In this document: piece after piece, positions 42,939-51,755 of the stretch
How positions within the stretch are numbered: the first letter of the stretch is position 1
How the letters are laid out: every line of letters begins with the position of its first letter
Assembly: GCA_963664665.2 (NCBI GenBank)
Contig: CAXXMH010000001.1
Location: 1-64,000 of the forward strand
DNA: 64,000 nucleotides
Reading direction: 5' to 3'
DNA from: Bin55 sp963664665
Lineage (GTDB): Bacteria > Pseudomonadota > Gammaproteobacteria > Pseudomonadales > Azotimanducaceae
Notes under the pieces: generated by a model
Seen by the model: only the letters and a program-made list of their open reading frames with translations
Told to the model about the DNA's origin: nothing
Databases searched by the model: none
Translations under genes and position numbers: made by a program

Positions 42939-44141
42939 TCAGTTCACCTTTGCCGCAGATTGATCGACCTTCGGTTCTTTGGGCATGCCTAGGCCGCGCT
43001 CGCTGATGATGTTTTTCTGAATCTGGGATGTGCCGCCGCCGATGATCAACCCGAGGAAGTACATGTATTGGTTCTGCCATGAGCCGCCGTCGCGCAAAAA
43101 CTCACTCGGGCCATACATGAGTCCAGTTTCGCCCATGGCGTCAATCGCTAGCCCTTCAAGCTCGTGTCGCAACTCCGTACCTTGCAACTTGCTTATCATC
43201 CGGGCGAGGCGGGTGTCAGTGTTGTTCAGACGTGAAGATAAGACGCGTAAATCGTTGAAACGCAATGTCATGACGCGCGCTTGAATCTTCATGAGTCGAT
43301 CACGGTAGATCGGATTGTCGATGATGCGTTCGTTGCCGACCGTCTCTTCTTTCATCAATTCAATCAAGCGGGTCATGCGAGCGAGGGTCGCGTTTGGATC
43401 ACCTAATGAGTCTCGTTCATGACCTAGGATCGCATTGGCGACGTACCAGCCTTCCCCTCGTTTGCCGACGATCTGGTCCTTGGGAACTCGTACGTCAGTG
43501 AAGAACACTTCGTTGAAATTAGGCGCAAGTGTCATGTCAACTAGGGGACGTATTTCGATACCAGGTGTGTCCATGCGAAACAGCAGAAAACTGATGCCTT
43601 GATGCTTGGGCGCGTCAGGTTCGGTTCGAACGAGGCAGAAAATCCAATCTGCCAGGTGCGCGGTAGAGGTCCAGATCTTCGATCCGTTGATGACCCATTC
43701 GTCACCATCTAAGACGCCGGACGTACGAAGACTCGCTAAGTCGCTTCCCGCGTTGGGTTCCGAATAGCCTTGACACCAGACCATCTCACCTGCGAGGGTT
43801 GGTGGAATGAACTGACGCTTCTGCTCTTCTGTACCAAGCTCGAGCAATGTTGGCACCAGCATGGAAATGCCTTGCCCGCCTAAGTCTTGGGGAGTTTGCC
43901 CGCGCGCGAATTCCTCCGCGATGATTCGACCCTTCAGGAGATCTGGTTCACCACCGTGTCCCCCGTATTCTTTTGGGATCGTGCGAGCCGTGTAACCGTG
44001 TTCAATTAGTAGTTTTTGCCAGCGTTTGCCTGCATCCGATTTCAACGGCGCATTTCGTGGCGCTTGGTCACGATGCTTCTCGATGAAATCGCGAATCTCC
44101 TGACGATACGTGTCGTATTGCGGTCCGTACGATAAATCCAT
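42939..44141 (-). CDS. Acyl-CoA dehydrogenase, first subunit
   Basis: A 400-residue FAD-dependent acyl-CoA dehydrogenase: YTARTIPKEYGGHGGEPDL, WCQGYSEPNAGSDLASLRT (flavin and substrate site), WVINGSKIWTSTAHLADW and the C-terminal GGGTSQIQKNIISERGLG. It introduces the alpha-beta double bond into an acyl-CoA. ATG 44141 has GAGGG upstream. It is first in the operon with the 360-residue partner and possibly lon. A perfect dyad at 44161-44177, 20 bases before the start, is a likely operator. Confidence 0.9.
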   Translation of the reverse strand: MDLSYGPQYDTYRQEIRDFIEKHRDQAPRNAPLKSDAGKRWQKLLIEHGYTARTIPKEYGGHGGEPDLLKGRIIAEEFARGQTPQDLGGQGISMLVPTLLELGTEEQKRQFIPPTLAGEMVWCQGYSEPNAGSDLASLRTSGVLDGDEWVINGSKIWTSTAHLADWIFCLVRTEPDAPKHQGISFLLFRMDTPGIEIRPLVDMTLAPNFNEVFFTDVRVPKDQIVGKRGEGWYVANAILGHERDSLGDPNATLARMTRLIELMKEETVGNERIIDNPIYRDRLMKIQARVMTLRFNDLRVLSSRLNNTDTRLARMISKLQGTELRHELEGLAIDAMGETGLMYGPSEFLRDGGSWQNQYMYFLGLIIGGGTSQIQKNIISERGLGMPKEPKVDQSAAKVN

Positions 44142-44160
44142 GCTGCACCCTCACGTGAGT

Positions 44161-44177
44161 GTGCGTAGTCTACGCAC
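44161..44177. promoter_or_regulatory. Perfect 17-bp dyad, candidate operator
   Basis: GTGCGTAG-T-CTACGCAC is a perfect inverted repeat with one central base, 20 bases upstream of the acyl-CoA dehydrogenase ATG, and a TCACGTGA palindrome lies between them. TetR-type regulators of fatty-acid genes bind sites of this form. GCGTTTTT follows on the plus strand, so a terminator is an alternative, but no plus-strand gene ends here. Confidence 0.5.
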
Positions 44178-44315
44178 GCGTTTTTCGCAATGCGATTGGT
44201 TAAATTCGAGCGACGGAAACTAAACGTTTCGGTAATTTAGGGAAATTTTCGCGATTAGCTGACAACGGCGTCATTGAAGGTAACCATCTGTGGATAGCTG
44301 ACTTAAGATTGAAGC

Positions 44316-45518
44316 ATGCGGACTTACACCTATCAGGCGAAACTGTCTCGTGCGAGTCACGCGCATCTACAGGAGTTCCTGGAGCAGCAACGTCTGCTTT
44401 ATAACGGCGCGTTGCAGGAGCGGATCGACTGCTATCGGAAAACTGGCAGAACGATCTCGAACTACGATCAATACAAATCGCTTACTACCATTAGGGCGCA
44501 GGATGAGTGGTTCGCCAAATACCACCTTCATAGCCAGCGTTCGGCATTGGCGCGTCTCGACAAAGCGTACAAGCGCTTTTTCAAGCACGGCGGGTACCCA
44601 CGCTTTCGCGGGTACGGGCGTATGCGGTCGTTTGAAGCGACGGGTATCCGACCTGCGTTCAATGATCGATACGGTGAGGTCAAGATTAGAGGGATCGGTC
44701 GCATTCGGTGGCGACGCGACGCACGCTGCACGAAGGCTCAAGTCAAGCTCGTTCGGATTATTAAGTACCCGAATGGTGTGTACGTCCAGTTAATCTGCGA
44801 GGTAGAGCCTCCAAGCAAGGGTCTGGACGCGACGATTGGTATCGACGTAGGCGTCAAGCAACGGGCGGTGCTTTCGGACGGCACGATGGTTCCAAAACAC
44901 GAGGTAGACAACACCCGAATCAAGCGGTTGCAACGCAAGGTTGCGAGGGCAAAACGAGGCTCAAACAACCACCGAAAAAAAGCGATGTACCTACGCAAGG
45001 CGCATCATCGCCAAAAGATTCGTCATCGCAACGACTTGCACTCGATCACAACGTCCGTCATTCGCAATCACGGCAAACGTGTGGTCGTCGAGGATTTACC
45101 GATCGGGAACATGACGGCGCACGGTGGTGCACACAAGCGCGGTCTTAATCGATCAATTCTGGAACAGAACTGGGGTCAGTTCACGCAACAACTCGCATAC
45201 AAGGCTGAAAGCGCTGGTGGCGTGTTGGTGAAAGTCGACCCTAAAAACACGACGCAACGATGTTCCGCGTGTGGCGCATTGCCGCAGGTGAAACTAACGC
45301 TGGCTGACAGGTGGTACTACTGTACTGCATGTGGTCATTCGGAAGATCGGGACATCAACGCGTCCAAGAACATTCTGCTTGAGGGTTTGCAAGCTCTCAG
45401 CTCGGGTGGGAAAATCCCCGAGGCGTGGGTAGAAGGAAGAGCAACGGCATCCAGTGGGAAGCCGTCCACGCAGAACGGTGGCGCTTTGTCGAACAATCGC
45501 CATACTTCCCTAATTTAG
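44316..45518 (+). CDS. tnpB: TnpB RNA-guided endonuclease, copy A
   Basis: A 400-residue TnpB of IS200/IS605-type elements. The N-terminal part has TYQAKLSRASHAHLQEFL and NGALQERIDCY; the helical region follows. The RuvC core shows IGIDVGVKQRAV (Asp), KRVVVEDLPIGN (Glu) and SEDRDINASKN (Asp), with a zinc finger CSACG...CTACG between. TnpB uses an RNA from the element's right end to cut DNA. No tnpA lies beside it. The gene ends 11 bases before the dUTPase ATG. Unrelated in detail to the second TnpB at 50472, so the two arrived separately. Confidence 0.9.
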   Translation: MRTYTYQAKLSRASHAHLQEFLEQQRLLYNGALQERIDCYRKTGRTISNYDQYKSLTTIRAQDEWFAKYHLHSQRSALARLDKAYKRFFKHGGYPRFRGYGRMRSFEATGIRPAFNDRYGEVKIRGIGRIRWRRDARCTKAQVKLVRIIKYPNGVYVQLICEVEPPSKGLDATIGIDVGVKQRAVLSDGTMVPKHEVDNTRIKRLQRKVARAKRGSNNHRKKAMYLRKAHHRQKIRHRNDLHSITTSVIRNHGKRVVVEDLPIGNMTAHGGAHKRGLNRSILEQNWGQFTQQLAYKAESAGGVLVKVDPKNTTQRCSACGALPQVKLTLADRWYYCTACGHSEDRDINASKNILLEGLQALSSGGKIPEAWVEGRATASSGKPSTQNGGALSNNRHTSLI

Positions 45519-45528
45519 AGACACACAA
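45390..45528 (+). ncRNA. Candidate omega/re-RNA of TnpB A
   Basis: The 3' end of the tnpB gene and the few bases after it can fold: CTCGGG/CCCGAG pair at about 45401-45422 and ACGGC/GCCGT at about 45446-45466. In this family the guide scaffold RNA overlaps the 3' end of tnpB and runs to the right end of the element. Its exact limits are not visible, because the dUTPase gene begins at 45530. Confidence 0.4.
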
Positions 45529-45529
45529 T

Positions 45530-46183
45530 ATGACCGTCTCAAGCGGTGCGCAGTTGCGGCAGTGGTTACACACAATGGTCGCGCTTCAACGTAGTCACAA
45601 CGAGAAAGTTCATCCGGAGTGGGATCATCAAGGTTACCCGTTTACTCGCGCAATTTGGATTGAGTGCGCGGAATTGATGGATCACTTCGGTTGGAAGTGG
45701 TGGAAGCATCAAGACGCGGATCTAGATCAAGTCAAGCTTGAGTTGGTCGACATCTGGCACTTCGGCTTGAGTGCGCTAATGATCCAGCATGAAGATCAGG
45801 TTGTGGACGCAGTTGCGGACGAGGTTGTGCGCGCAGAAAACTCGGTTGAGCAGACCGACTTTCGTGAAGCTGTTGAAGCGTTATCACTTACAGCGTTGCA
45901 AGGCAGGTTTTCCATCCTCGCGTTCATATCAGCGATGCGTGCGCTACCTATGTCCTTCGAGGACCTCTACTCAATCTATGTCGCCAAGAACGTGTTGAAT
46001 GTGTTCCGTCAAGAGAATGGGTACAAAGAAGGCACGTATCTCAAAGCTTGGGCAGGTCGTGAAGATAACGAACACCTAACGGAACTCGCACAGACATTGA
46101 ACATTGACAGTGCGACATACATAACAGATCTGCAGCGACTGTTGGCAAATCGATACGCCGAAGTTCTTGCAGAATCGCAATGA
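45530..46183 (+). CDS. Dimeric dUTPase (all-alpha NTP pyrophosphatase)
   Basis: A 217-residue protein of the dUTPase_2/MazG-like all-alpha superfamily. The metal-binding pattern is E45-x-x-E48 (IECAELMDHFGWKWWK) and E71-x-x-D74 (ELVDIWHF). It hydrolyses dUTP (and dUDP) to dUMP, keeping uracil out of DNA and feeding thymidylate synthesis. ATG 45530 begins the family core; an upstream extension would overlap tnpB. The TnpB element was inserted directly ahead of it, which may have replaced its promoter. Confidence 0.8.
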   Translation: MTVSSGAQLRQWLHTMVALQRSHNEKVHPEWDHQGYPFTRAIWIECAELMDHFGWKWWKHQDADLDQVKLELVDIWHFGLSALMIQHEDQVVDAVADEVVRAENSVEQTDFREAVEALSLTALQGRFSILAFISAMRALPMSFEDLYSIYVAKNVLNVFRQENGYKEGTYLKAWAGREDNEHLTELAQTLNIDSATYITDLQRLLANRYAEVLAESQ

Positions 46184-46245
46184 GCACGTTTTCCACAGTA
46201 CAGTAAGACGCCACGAACTACATCGGCAATAGAGAGAGATGAAGA

Positions 46246-47292
46246 GTGACTGATGAGCAACTCCCGTTGTCCACACCACTGGATGTGCGACGCGGACTGA
46301 CGGACCCTAAAGACACCTCGTTCCCGTTGCGTTGGGGCATCCTAGGTGCCGGAAACGTATCCCGGCAGTTTGCGTTGAGCTTGAAGGGTGTGCAAGGTGC
46401 AACCATTACTGCCGTTGCGGCGCGAGAACAAGCGCGTGCTGACGCGTTCGCGTCAAACCTTGGAATACCGAAAGCACTTGATAACTACGAAGCCATGGTT
46501 GCGGATCCTGAAGTCGATGTCGTGTACGTTGGTACGAAGACGTGGCTGCATAAGGAACACAGCATCCTTGGGCTAAACGCTGGTAAGCACGTACTTTGTG
46601 AGAAACCGCTGGCCTCGAACTCAGCGGAAGCGTCCGATATGTACGCTACTGCTAAGACACAAGGCGTAATGCTTCTGGACGGAATGTGGACGAGGTTTTT
46701 TCCTGCGGTTGAGCACGCGCGTACGCTCATTGAAGACGGCGCGATCGGCGATCCGTTGATGGTGCATGCTGACTTTTTTGATCCAATCTACGTGATCCAA
46801 GCGGCGCCATTAGCGTTCGGCATCGAAAATCCACCTAGCAGCATCACTACCGCTGGTCGTGCTGCAAGCGCTGCGGTTTTGGATTACGACGGTAAGCGTG
46901 CCGCGCTGTTGTCCTTCCCACCGTTCAACAGCGAGTTACCTGAAGTTACCGAAATATTCGGCACAGAGGGACGGATTTCGCTAGGTCGTCCTGGTCATTG
47001 TCCGACCGATATCACGTTGCATTCACCCCCAGTCGGTCAAGTTCCGTCGCAATATCGCACGGGCAATGTGCCCGCGCCCGCGCACCACTTCCACTATCCA
47101 CTACCAGCTAACGTCAATATCCCGCACCCGTTCCCGAATCAACACGGGTTCCTGTATATGGCTGAAGCCGTACATCGTTGCCTCGCCGCAGACTTGAAAG
47201 AGTGTCCGCAGTATGGCGAAGCTGAGTCCATGCACTGTATGGACATTCTGACGGAGATCATGCGACAGAAAGCTGCCGCAGCAGACGGTTAA
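46246..47292 (+). CDS. Gfo/Idh/MocA-family oxidoreductase
   Basis: A 348-residue NAD(P)-dependent oxidoreductase starting GTG 46246. The Rossmann motif is RWGILGAGNVSRQFALSL, VDVVYVGTKTWLH follows, and GKHVLCEKPLA is the family signature with the catalytic Lys; the C-terminal beta-sheet domain follows. It resembles dihydrodiol-dehydrogenase-type members. Substrate probably a sugar, cyclitol or diol; unknown. Its last 4 bases overlap the convergent dioxygenase gene. Confidence 0.85.
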   Translation: MTDEQLPLSTPLDVRRGLTDPKDTSFPLRWGILGAGNVSRQFALSLKGVQGATITAVAAREQARADAFASNLGIPKALDNYEAMVADPEVDVVYVGTKTWLHKEHSILGLNAGKHVLCEKPLASNSAEASDMYATAKTQGVMLLDGMWTRFFPAVEHARTLIEDGAIGDPLMVHADFFDPIYVIQAAPLAFGIENPPSSITTAGRAASAAVLDYDGKRAALLSFPPFNSELPEVTEIFGTEGRISLGRPGHCPTDITLHSPPVGQVPSQYRTGNVPAPAHHFHYPLPANVNIPHPFPNQHGFLYMAEAVHRCLAADLKECPQYGEAESMHCMDILTEIMRQKAAAADG

Positions 47293-48155
47293 ACGGGTAG
47301 CGGGGTGACTGGTTTTACAGTTGCTCTAACCTGTGTCCGACGCATCAACCGCCGTTCTGTGTTCGGAAATGACGCACGCCGGTGCATGACGACGCGGTTG
47401 TCCCAAATCACCAAATCTCCGGTTTTCCAGCGTTGTGTCCAACATTGGTGTGCCCGAGCTACATGTGTCCATATCGCATCGAGCAGCGATTCACTTTCTG
47501 TAATCGATTGGTCTTTTACGTATGCGAATTGGCGTCTACCTAGGTACAAAGCAGATTCTCGAGTCTCGGGATGCGAGATCAGAGCTGGATGGTAGACGCC
47601 GGGCGCATCCTTGGCTGAGTCGAATGGTTCGTGACCGCGCCGTAATTTGCCGATGCTGTCGTGCGCCGCGTCATGCTTGATCTCTATGTCCTCGCAGCGC
47701 GCTCGCAGGTCATTGGGTAGGTCCGCAAGGGCTGTGCGCATACAGCAGAACGCAGTTTCGCCACCATGTTGAGGCACTTCGACCGCGTAAAGAAGACTCG
47801 CCGTGGGTGGTTGCTCGATATAAGACATGTCGGTATGCCAGGACGTCTCGACGTTCGATAGACCACCGATAGGTTTACCGTTTTCCAAGATGTTTGAAAT
47901 CGTGGCCACGAAAGGATTAGGAATCTTTGCGAGCTCTTCTTCGCTTACCCTGCCGTGTGGTGCGTACTCAAGTTCTCCAAATCGAGCGCTAAATGTTTTT
48001 AGATCGTCGTCACTTAGTCGTTGATCCCGAAATCTCAACACGCCCCACCTGAGCCAAGCTTGGTAGATTTCGTCGAATTCCGGCTCGGAAATGTCGGCGA
48101 CTTGTGAATCGAGGACATCGGCACCAATCGGCGAATCAAACGGTTGTATCAGCAT
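47289..48155 (-). CDS. TauD/TfdA-family dioxygenase
   Basis: A 288-residue Fe(II)/2-oxoglutarate-dependent dioxygenase. The iron ligands are H107 and D109 (SWHTDMSY) and H258 (NRVVMHRR); an Arg for 2-oxoglutarate is in the RRLMRRTQVR tail. It hydroxylates a small substrate, in relatives taurine, phenoxyacetates or other acids, with release of succinate and CO2. ATG 48155. Convergent with the oxidoreductase gene (4-base overlap), so not in its operon. Substrate unknown. Confidence 0.85.
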   Translation of the reverse strand: MLIQPFDSPIGADVLDSQVADISEPEFDEIYQAWLRWGVLRFRDQRLSDDDLKTFSARFGELEYAPHGRVSEEELAKIPNPFVATISNILENGKPIGGLSNVETSWHTDMSYIEQPPTASLLYAVEVPQHGGETAFCCMRTALADLPNDLRARCEDIEIKHDAAHDSIGKLRRGHEPFDSAKDAPGVYHPALISHPETRESALYLGRRQFAYVKDQSITESESLLDAIWTHVARAHQCWTQRWKTGDLVIWDNRVVMHRRASFPNTERRLMRRTQVRATVKPVTPLPV

Positions 48156-48316
48156 GTAGATTTAGGTTGGGTTTTCGGTTCACGTGAGGTTGCGTAATGC
48201 TCGCACTTTGCAATGGCGTCGCTGCGGACAAGCCCGAAGCTTCGTCAGTGTACAAATCACGTATTCGTCGTTCTTATTCTATGAGTATGTACACATCGAA
48301 ATAACCATAAGTACGA

Positions 48317-48823
48317 GTGACCCAAAACGTTCAAGATGTACCTACTTCCATTCTTCCTGAAGACTGGAATCCGGACCGCTTTGCTACGCTCATTTATCTG
48401 GTTCGCGATGATGAGGTCCTATTGATCGAAAAACTGAGAGGTCATGGTGCAGGGAAAGTGAACGCTCCGGGCGGACATATCGAGGTCGGTGAAACGCCGG
48501 AGGATTGCGCGATACGAGAAGCGTTCGAGGAAGTAGGTATTACGGTGTTGAATGCTGATCTTCGCGCCACGTTGAAGTTCCACGATACCGAGAATGGCTT
48601 CAACATGCTCGGCTACGCACTAGTCTCAAAGACCTTTTCGGGACATCCGCGGAACAGTCCGGAAGCAGTGCCTTTCTGGACGAAGATTGACCAGATCCCT
48701 TACGAACGAATGTGGGAAGACGATCAACATTGGGTGCCAAGGGTATTGGCGGGTGAGCGATTAGACTGCGAGTTTGTCTTTGCGAACGACGTGCTTCAAA
48801 CGATGAACATAGCGAAGACTTAA
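48317..48823 (+). CDS. Nudix hydrolase
   Basis: A 168-residue MutT-like hydrolase with a complete Nudix box at residues 53-75: G53, E59, R67, E68, E71, E72 and G74 in GGHIEVGETPEDCAIREAF and EEVGI. It would split a nucleoside diphosphate linked to X, possibly 8-oxo-dGTP. Start GTG 48317. Convergent with the aminotransferase gene, 25 bases apart. Confidence 0.85.
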   Translation: MTQNVQDVPTSILPEDWNPDRFATLIYLVRDDEVLLIEKLRGHGAGKVNAPGGHIEVGETPEDCAIREAFEEVGITVLNADLRATLKFHDTENGFNMLGYALVSKTFSGHPRNSPEAVPFWTKIDQIPYERMWEDDQHWVPRVLAGERLDCEFVFANDVLQTMNIAKT

Positions 48824-48848
48824 TCGTATCTCATTGATATTAAACAAT

Positions 48849-50147
48849 TTAGTTCATTGTTACTTCGTCAATCGCTTCTGACAAGGTTCGAACGATTTCG
48901 CCGATCTGATCTTCGCTGATCGTGTATGGCGGGCCGATGACCAGTACGTCCTTAACGATGCCGTTCCCCCCGGGGTAGAAGCAGACGCCTTTTTCCATGG
49001 CAAGATTTGCAACTTTACCGCCGATGCGGTCATGTGGTGCATACGACTCGAGACTGTCTCGATTCGCAACTAGCTCGACTGCTTGTAATAGACCTTTGCC
49101 TCGTACCTCGGCGACATGTGGATGATTCGAGAAAGCACCTTGGAGCTGTCTCATTAGCATGTCGGCTTTAGGTTCTACTTGAGCGATGAGGTCCTCTTCA
49201 TCGAGAATTTGTAGAACTTTGTCAGCGGCTGCGCAAGCGGCAGGATGAGCCGAGAAAGTGTGAAACATCACGTCGAAGCCGGCTGATGCGAGCGATTCGG
49301 CGACCCTATCGGTGCTGTAAACGCCAGTGATTGGTGCATAGCCACCGGCGAGACCTTTACCTCCTACCATGATGTCAGGCTGGAAGTTCCAGTGTTGATA
49401 GCCGAAGCGCGTACCGGTACGGCCGTAACCGGTCATGACTTCATCGCTGATGATCAGGATGTCGTGTTGCTTGCAGTACGCTGAAATCTGATCCCAGTAG
49501 CCGTCTGGTGGGACGAGTGCGCCGCCGCTCGCACCCGTGATCGGCTCTGCTATTAGCGCTGCGACCGTTGCAGGATCTTCCTTCTCGACACCATCAATAA
49601 ATTGCTGCACGTAATGGGCGGTCGGGTCGGCTGCCTCGCATCGTAGAAGATAAGGTGCTTCGACCGAAGGATGTATCTGCAAAGCATGCTTGAGACCGGT
49701 TTTTCGTGCTTCGTGACCGCCAACTGCCAGACTTTGAATCGTTGTGCCATGGTAAGACACATTTCGACCAACGATCTTGCACTTTTGTGGCTTACCTCTT
49801 GCTGCCTGGTATTGAACCGCGATCTTCATTGCGGCTTCGTTGCCTTCCGAGCCACCACAAGTCGTATGAACGTGCGACATATCAGGAGGTAGCCAATCGC
49901 GGGTTAGCCGTTCCACCAGCGCTGTGCGCTCAGGAGTTAACCAAACGGGTACGACGAATCCCGTGTTTAACGTCGCTTTTGCGACGACGTCTGCGACTTC
50001 TTTTCGACCATGACCGATGTTCGTCACGATTGCACCGCCACAAGCATCCAAAATTCGCTTGCCGTCGTCTTGATACAGATAGCAGCCATCACTGCGCGAA
50101 ATGGTTCTGACGTTCTTATTGTGGATGTAAGGCCATGGTGCGGTCAT
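48849..50147 (-). CDS. Class-III PLP aminotransferase
   Basis: 432 residues, normal size for the omega-amino-acid transaminase family. TTCGGSEGNEAAMKIAVQY is the cofactor phosphate region, NVSYHGTT follows, IISDEVMTGYGRTG holds the PLP-pairing Asp, and K264 in MVGGKGLAGGY forms the Schiff base. It transfers an amino group between an omega-amino compound and a keto acid such as pyruvate. Substrate not readable from sequence. ATG 50147; monocistronic. Confidence 0.88.
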   Translation of the reverse strand: MTAPWPYIHNKNVRTISRSDGCYLYQDDGKRILDACGGAIVTNIGHGRKEVADVVAKATLNTGFVVPVWLTPERTALVERLTRDWLPPDMSHVHTTCGGSEGNEAAMKIAVQYQAARGKPQKCKIVGRNVSYHGTTIQSLAVGGHEARKTGLKHALQIHPSVEAPYLLRCEAADPTAHYVQQFIDGVEKEDPATVAALIAEPITGASGGALVPPDGYWDQISAYCKQHDILIISDEVMTGYGRTGTRFGYQHWNFQPDIMVGGKGLAGGYAPITGVYSTDRVAESLASAGFDVMFHTFSAHPAACAAADKVLQILDEEDLIAQVEPKADMLMRQLQGAFSNHPHVAEVRGKGLLQAVELVANRDSLESYAPHDRIGGKVANLAMEKGVCFYPGGNGIVKDVLVIGPPYTISEDQIGEIVRTLSEAIDEVTMN

Positions 50148-50283
50148 GTAGCGTGTCCAATTGGCTGTGGTCGGTTGCTATCGCTGTTGGTCAATTCGGT
50201 GAGACGCTCGTCACGTTAGCGAATTGCGCCTCTTCGTGTCAGCACGCGTTGGTCAATTTTCACTTATCTAAATCGCCGTAAAA

Positions 50284-50303
50284 CCCCGCCGTTCAGGGCG
50301 GGG
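50284..50303. repeat. IS605-type left-end hairpin
   Basis: CCCCGCC at 50284-50290 and GGCGGGG at 50297-50303 form a stem with a six-base loop, followed by ATATAAGGCGAA. This is the usual layout of an IS200/IS605 left end, where the single-strand transposase recognises the hairpin. It defines the left side of the element carrying TnpB B. Confidence 0.7.
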
Positions 50304-50321
50304 ATATAAGGCGAACGTATG

Positions 50322-50440
50322 TTAGCGCGGTTTTTGGGTCGCGCGTTCGGAGCGCACGTCCCGGCGGTATTTAGTGACAAAGACCAAGTGAACGTGCAGG
50401 GCAAAAACGCCATGTCTGCCGGTGCGATATTCGTTTAGTG
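50322..50440 (-). pseudogene. IS200/IS605 tnpA remnant
   Basis: The opposite strand reads SLNEYRTGRHGVFALHVHL, VFVTKYRRDV and then RSERATQKPR to a stop. The first 25 residues are the N-terminus of Y1 transposase TnpA, whose HVH motif binds the metal. The catalytic Tyr helix and all later parts are deleted, and there is no proper start codon. The divergent tnpA/tnpB order is that of IS605. The element can move only with TnpA supplied in trans. Confidence 0.7.
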
Positions 50441-50471
50441 AAAACCATAGACCAATATTAAGATTGGGACG

Positions 50472-51641
50472 ATGCTCAAAGCCACTAAAGTCCGCCTGTA
50501 CCCCACCTCGGAGCAACGCCGCGTACTGGCGTTTCAATTCGGGGCGATGCGGTGGGCCTACAACTTCGCTTTGCATTGGCGCCGCGAAGCCTGGGCGGAA
50601 AGGGGCGAACGAATCAGCAAGCGGATGACCCTTGATCGCCTGGTGGAATTGAAGGCGGCCGAGGAAACCGCGTGGCTCAAGGAAGCGGACAGCCAGGCGT
50701 TGCAGCAAGCGGTGATGCATCTGGATGATGCGTTCAGGCGATTCTTCAAGAGGCTGGGGCGCTACCCGCGTTTTAAAAGTAGGCACGGCAAGCAATCGAT
50801 GTCCTACCCGCAACGGGTCAAGGTCGTGGAGGGACGCGCCCTGTACTTGCCTAAAGTGGGTGTTGTCAAGGCTGTGATGCACCGTAACTTGGTTGGCAGG
50901 ATTAAAACCGTGACCGTCTCGCGCACTAAAACGGGCAAGTACTACGCCTCGATCCTGTGCGACGACGGACAACCCGTTCCTGAACCCATGAAGAATCTTG
51001 CGGAGGAGAATGTCACCGGCCTGGATATGGGGTTGTCCCATCTGGTGATTGCCAGTACTGGTGAGAAACAAAGCAACCCACGCTTTTTAAATCGTTCCGC
51101 GGCGAACTTGCGGCGCAAGCAAAAAGCCCTGTCCCGGAAAAAGAAGGGATCCGCCAACCGCAACAAAGCGCGTGTGCTGGTTGCCAAAGCGCATGAAAGA
51201 ACAGCCAACACGCGCAACGACTTACAGCACAAATTGTCGAGACGACTGATTGACGAAAACCAAGCAATCTGCGTGGAAACACTGAGAGTCAAAAACATGC
51301 TCAAGAATCGAAGGCTAGCCAAACATATCGCGGATGCGGCATGGGGCGGACTGGTGCGGAAGCTGGACTACAAGGCGACTTGGGAAGGCAAGCATCTGGT
51401 GCGGATTGACCCTTGGTACCCATCCACCAAAACCTGTTCCCGCTGCGCCTCGAAAATGGCGAGCCTATCCCTGTCAGCACGTCAATGGACGTGCCCGGCA
51501 TGTGGCGTGGCGCATGACCGGGACATTAACGCTGCGCTGAACATCAGACAGCAGGGCATCCTGCAATTGAAAGCGGAAGGGCTATCCGTCTCTGCTTGTG
51601 GAGGCTTGCGTAAGACGGGCACACTGCCCGCTGCTGCCTGA
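50472..51641 (+). CDS. tnpB: TnpB RNA-guided endonuclease, copy B
   Basis: 389 residues, GC-rich. N-terminal KATKVRLYPTSEQRRVLAFQ and MRWAYNFALHWRREAW are typical of IS1341/IS605 TnpB. The RuvC core has VTGLDMGLSHLV (Asp), ENQAICVETLRVKN (Glu) and AHDRDINAALN (Asp), and the zinc finger is TCSRCASKM...WTCPACG. It cuts DNA guided by an RNA from the element's right end. Left and right end hairpins are both present, so the element is nearly complete apart from tnpA. ATG 50472. Confidence 0.92.
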   Translation: MLKATKVRLYPTSEQRRVLAFQFGAMRWAYNFALHWRREAWAERGERISKRMTLDRLVELKAAEETAWLKEADSQALQQAVMHLDDAFRRFFKRLGRYPRFKSRHGKQSMSYPQRVKVVEGRALYLPKVGVVKAVMHRNLVGRIKTVTVSRTKTGKYYASILCDDGQPVPEPMKNLAEENVTGLDMGLSHLVIASTGEKQSNPRFLNRSAANLRRKQKALSRKKKGSANRNKARVLVAKAHERTANTRNDLQHKLSRRLIDENQAICVETLRVKNMLKNRRLAKHIADAAWGGLVRKLDYKATWEGKHLVRIDPWYPSTKTCSRCASKMASLSLSARQWTCPACGVAHDRDINAALNIRQQGILQLKAEGLSVSACGGLRKTGTLPAAA

Positions 51642-51651
51642 AAAGCAAGAA

Positions 51652-51681
51652 GTCTCGTCCTTTAGGTCGGGGAGTAGTCAC
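51652..51681 (+). ncRNA. IS605 right end and 3' part of omega-RNA, TnpB B
   Basis: CTCGTCC-TTTA-GGTCGGGGAG followed by TAGTCAC is the usual right-end stem of IS605/IS1341 elements and the 3' scaffold end of the TnpB guide RNA, which should begin inside the tnpB 3' end. Sequence immediately after TAGTCAC would act as the guide. Confidence 0.55.
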
Positions 51682-51755
51682 TTGACAGCCGTTGAGCGTC
51701 TGGCGTTACGAGGCGGCAATCGTAGAATAAATCGCCGTCCGCATTTTCTGATTTT

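Larger units (their letters stand above)
50148..50471. other. Left flank of TnpB B element
   Basis: Contains the left-end hairpin at 50284-50303 and the tnpA remnant at 50322-50440 (listed separately). No intact gene. Confidence 0.6.

Noticed and set aside
50322..51071. 249-codon minus-strand frame as a full gene
   Set aside because: Only its last 35 codons resemble TnpA; the rest is antisense to tnpB B.
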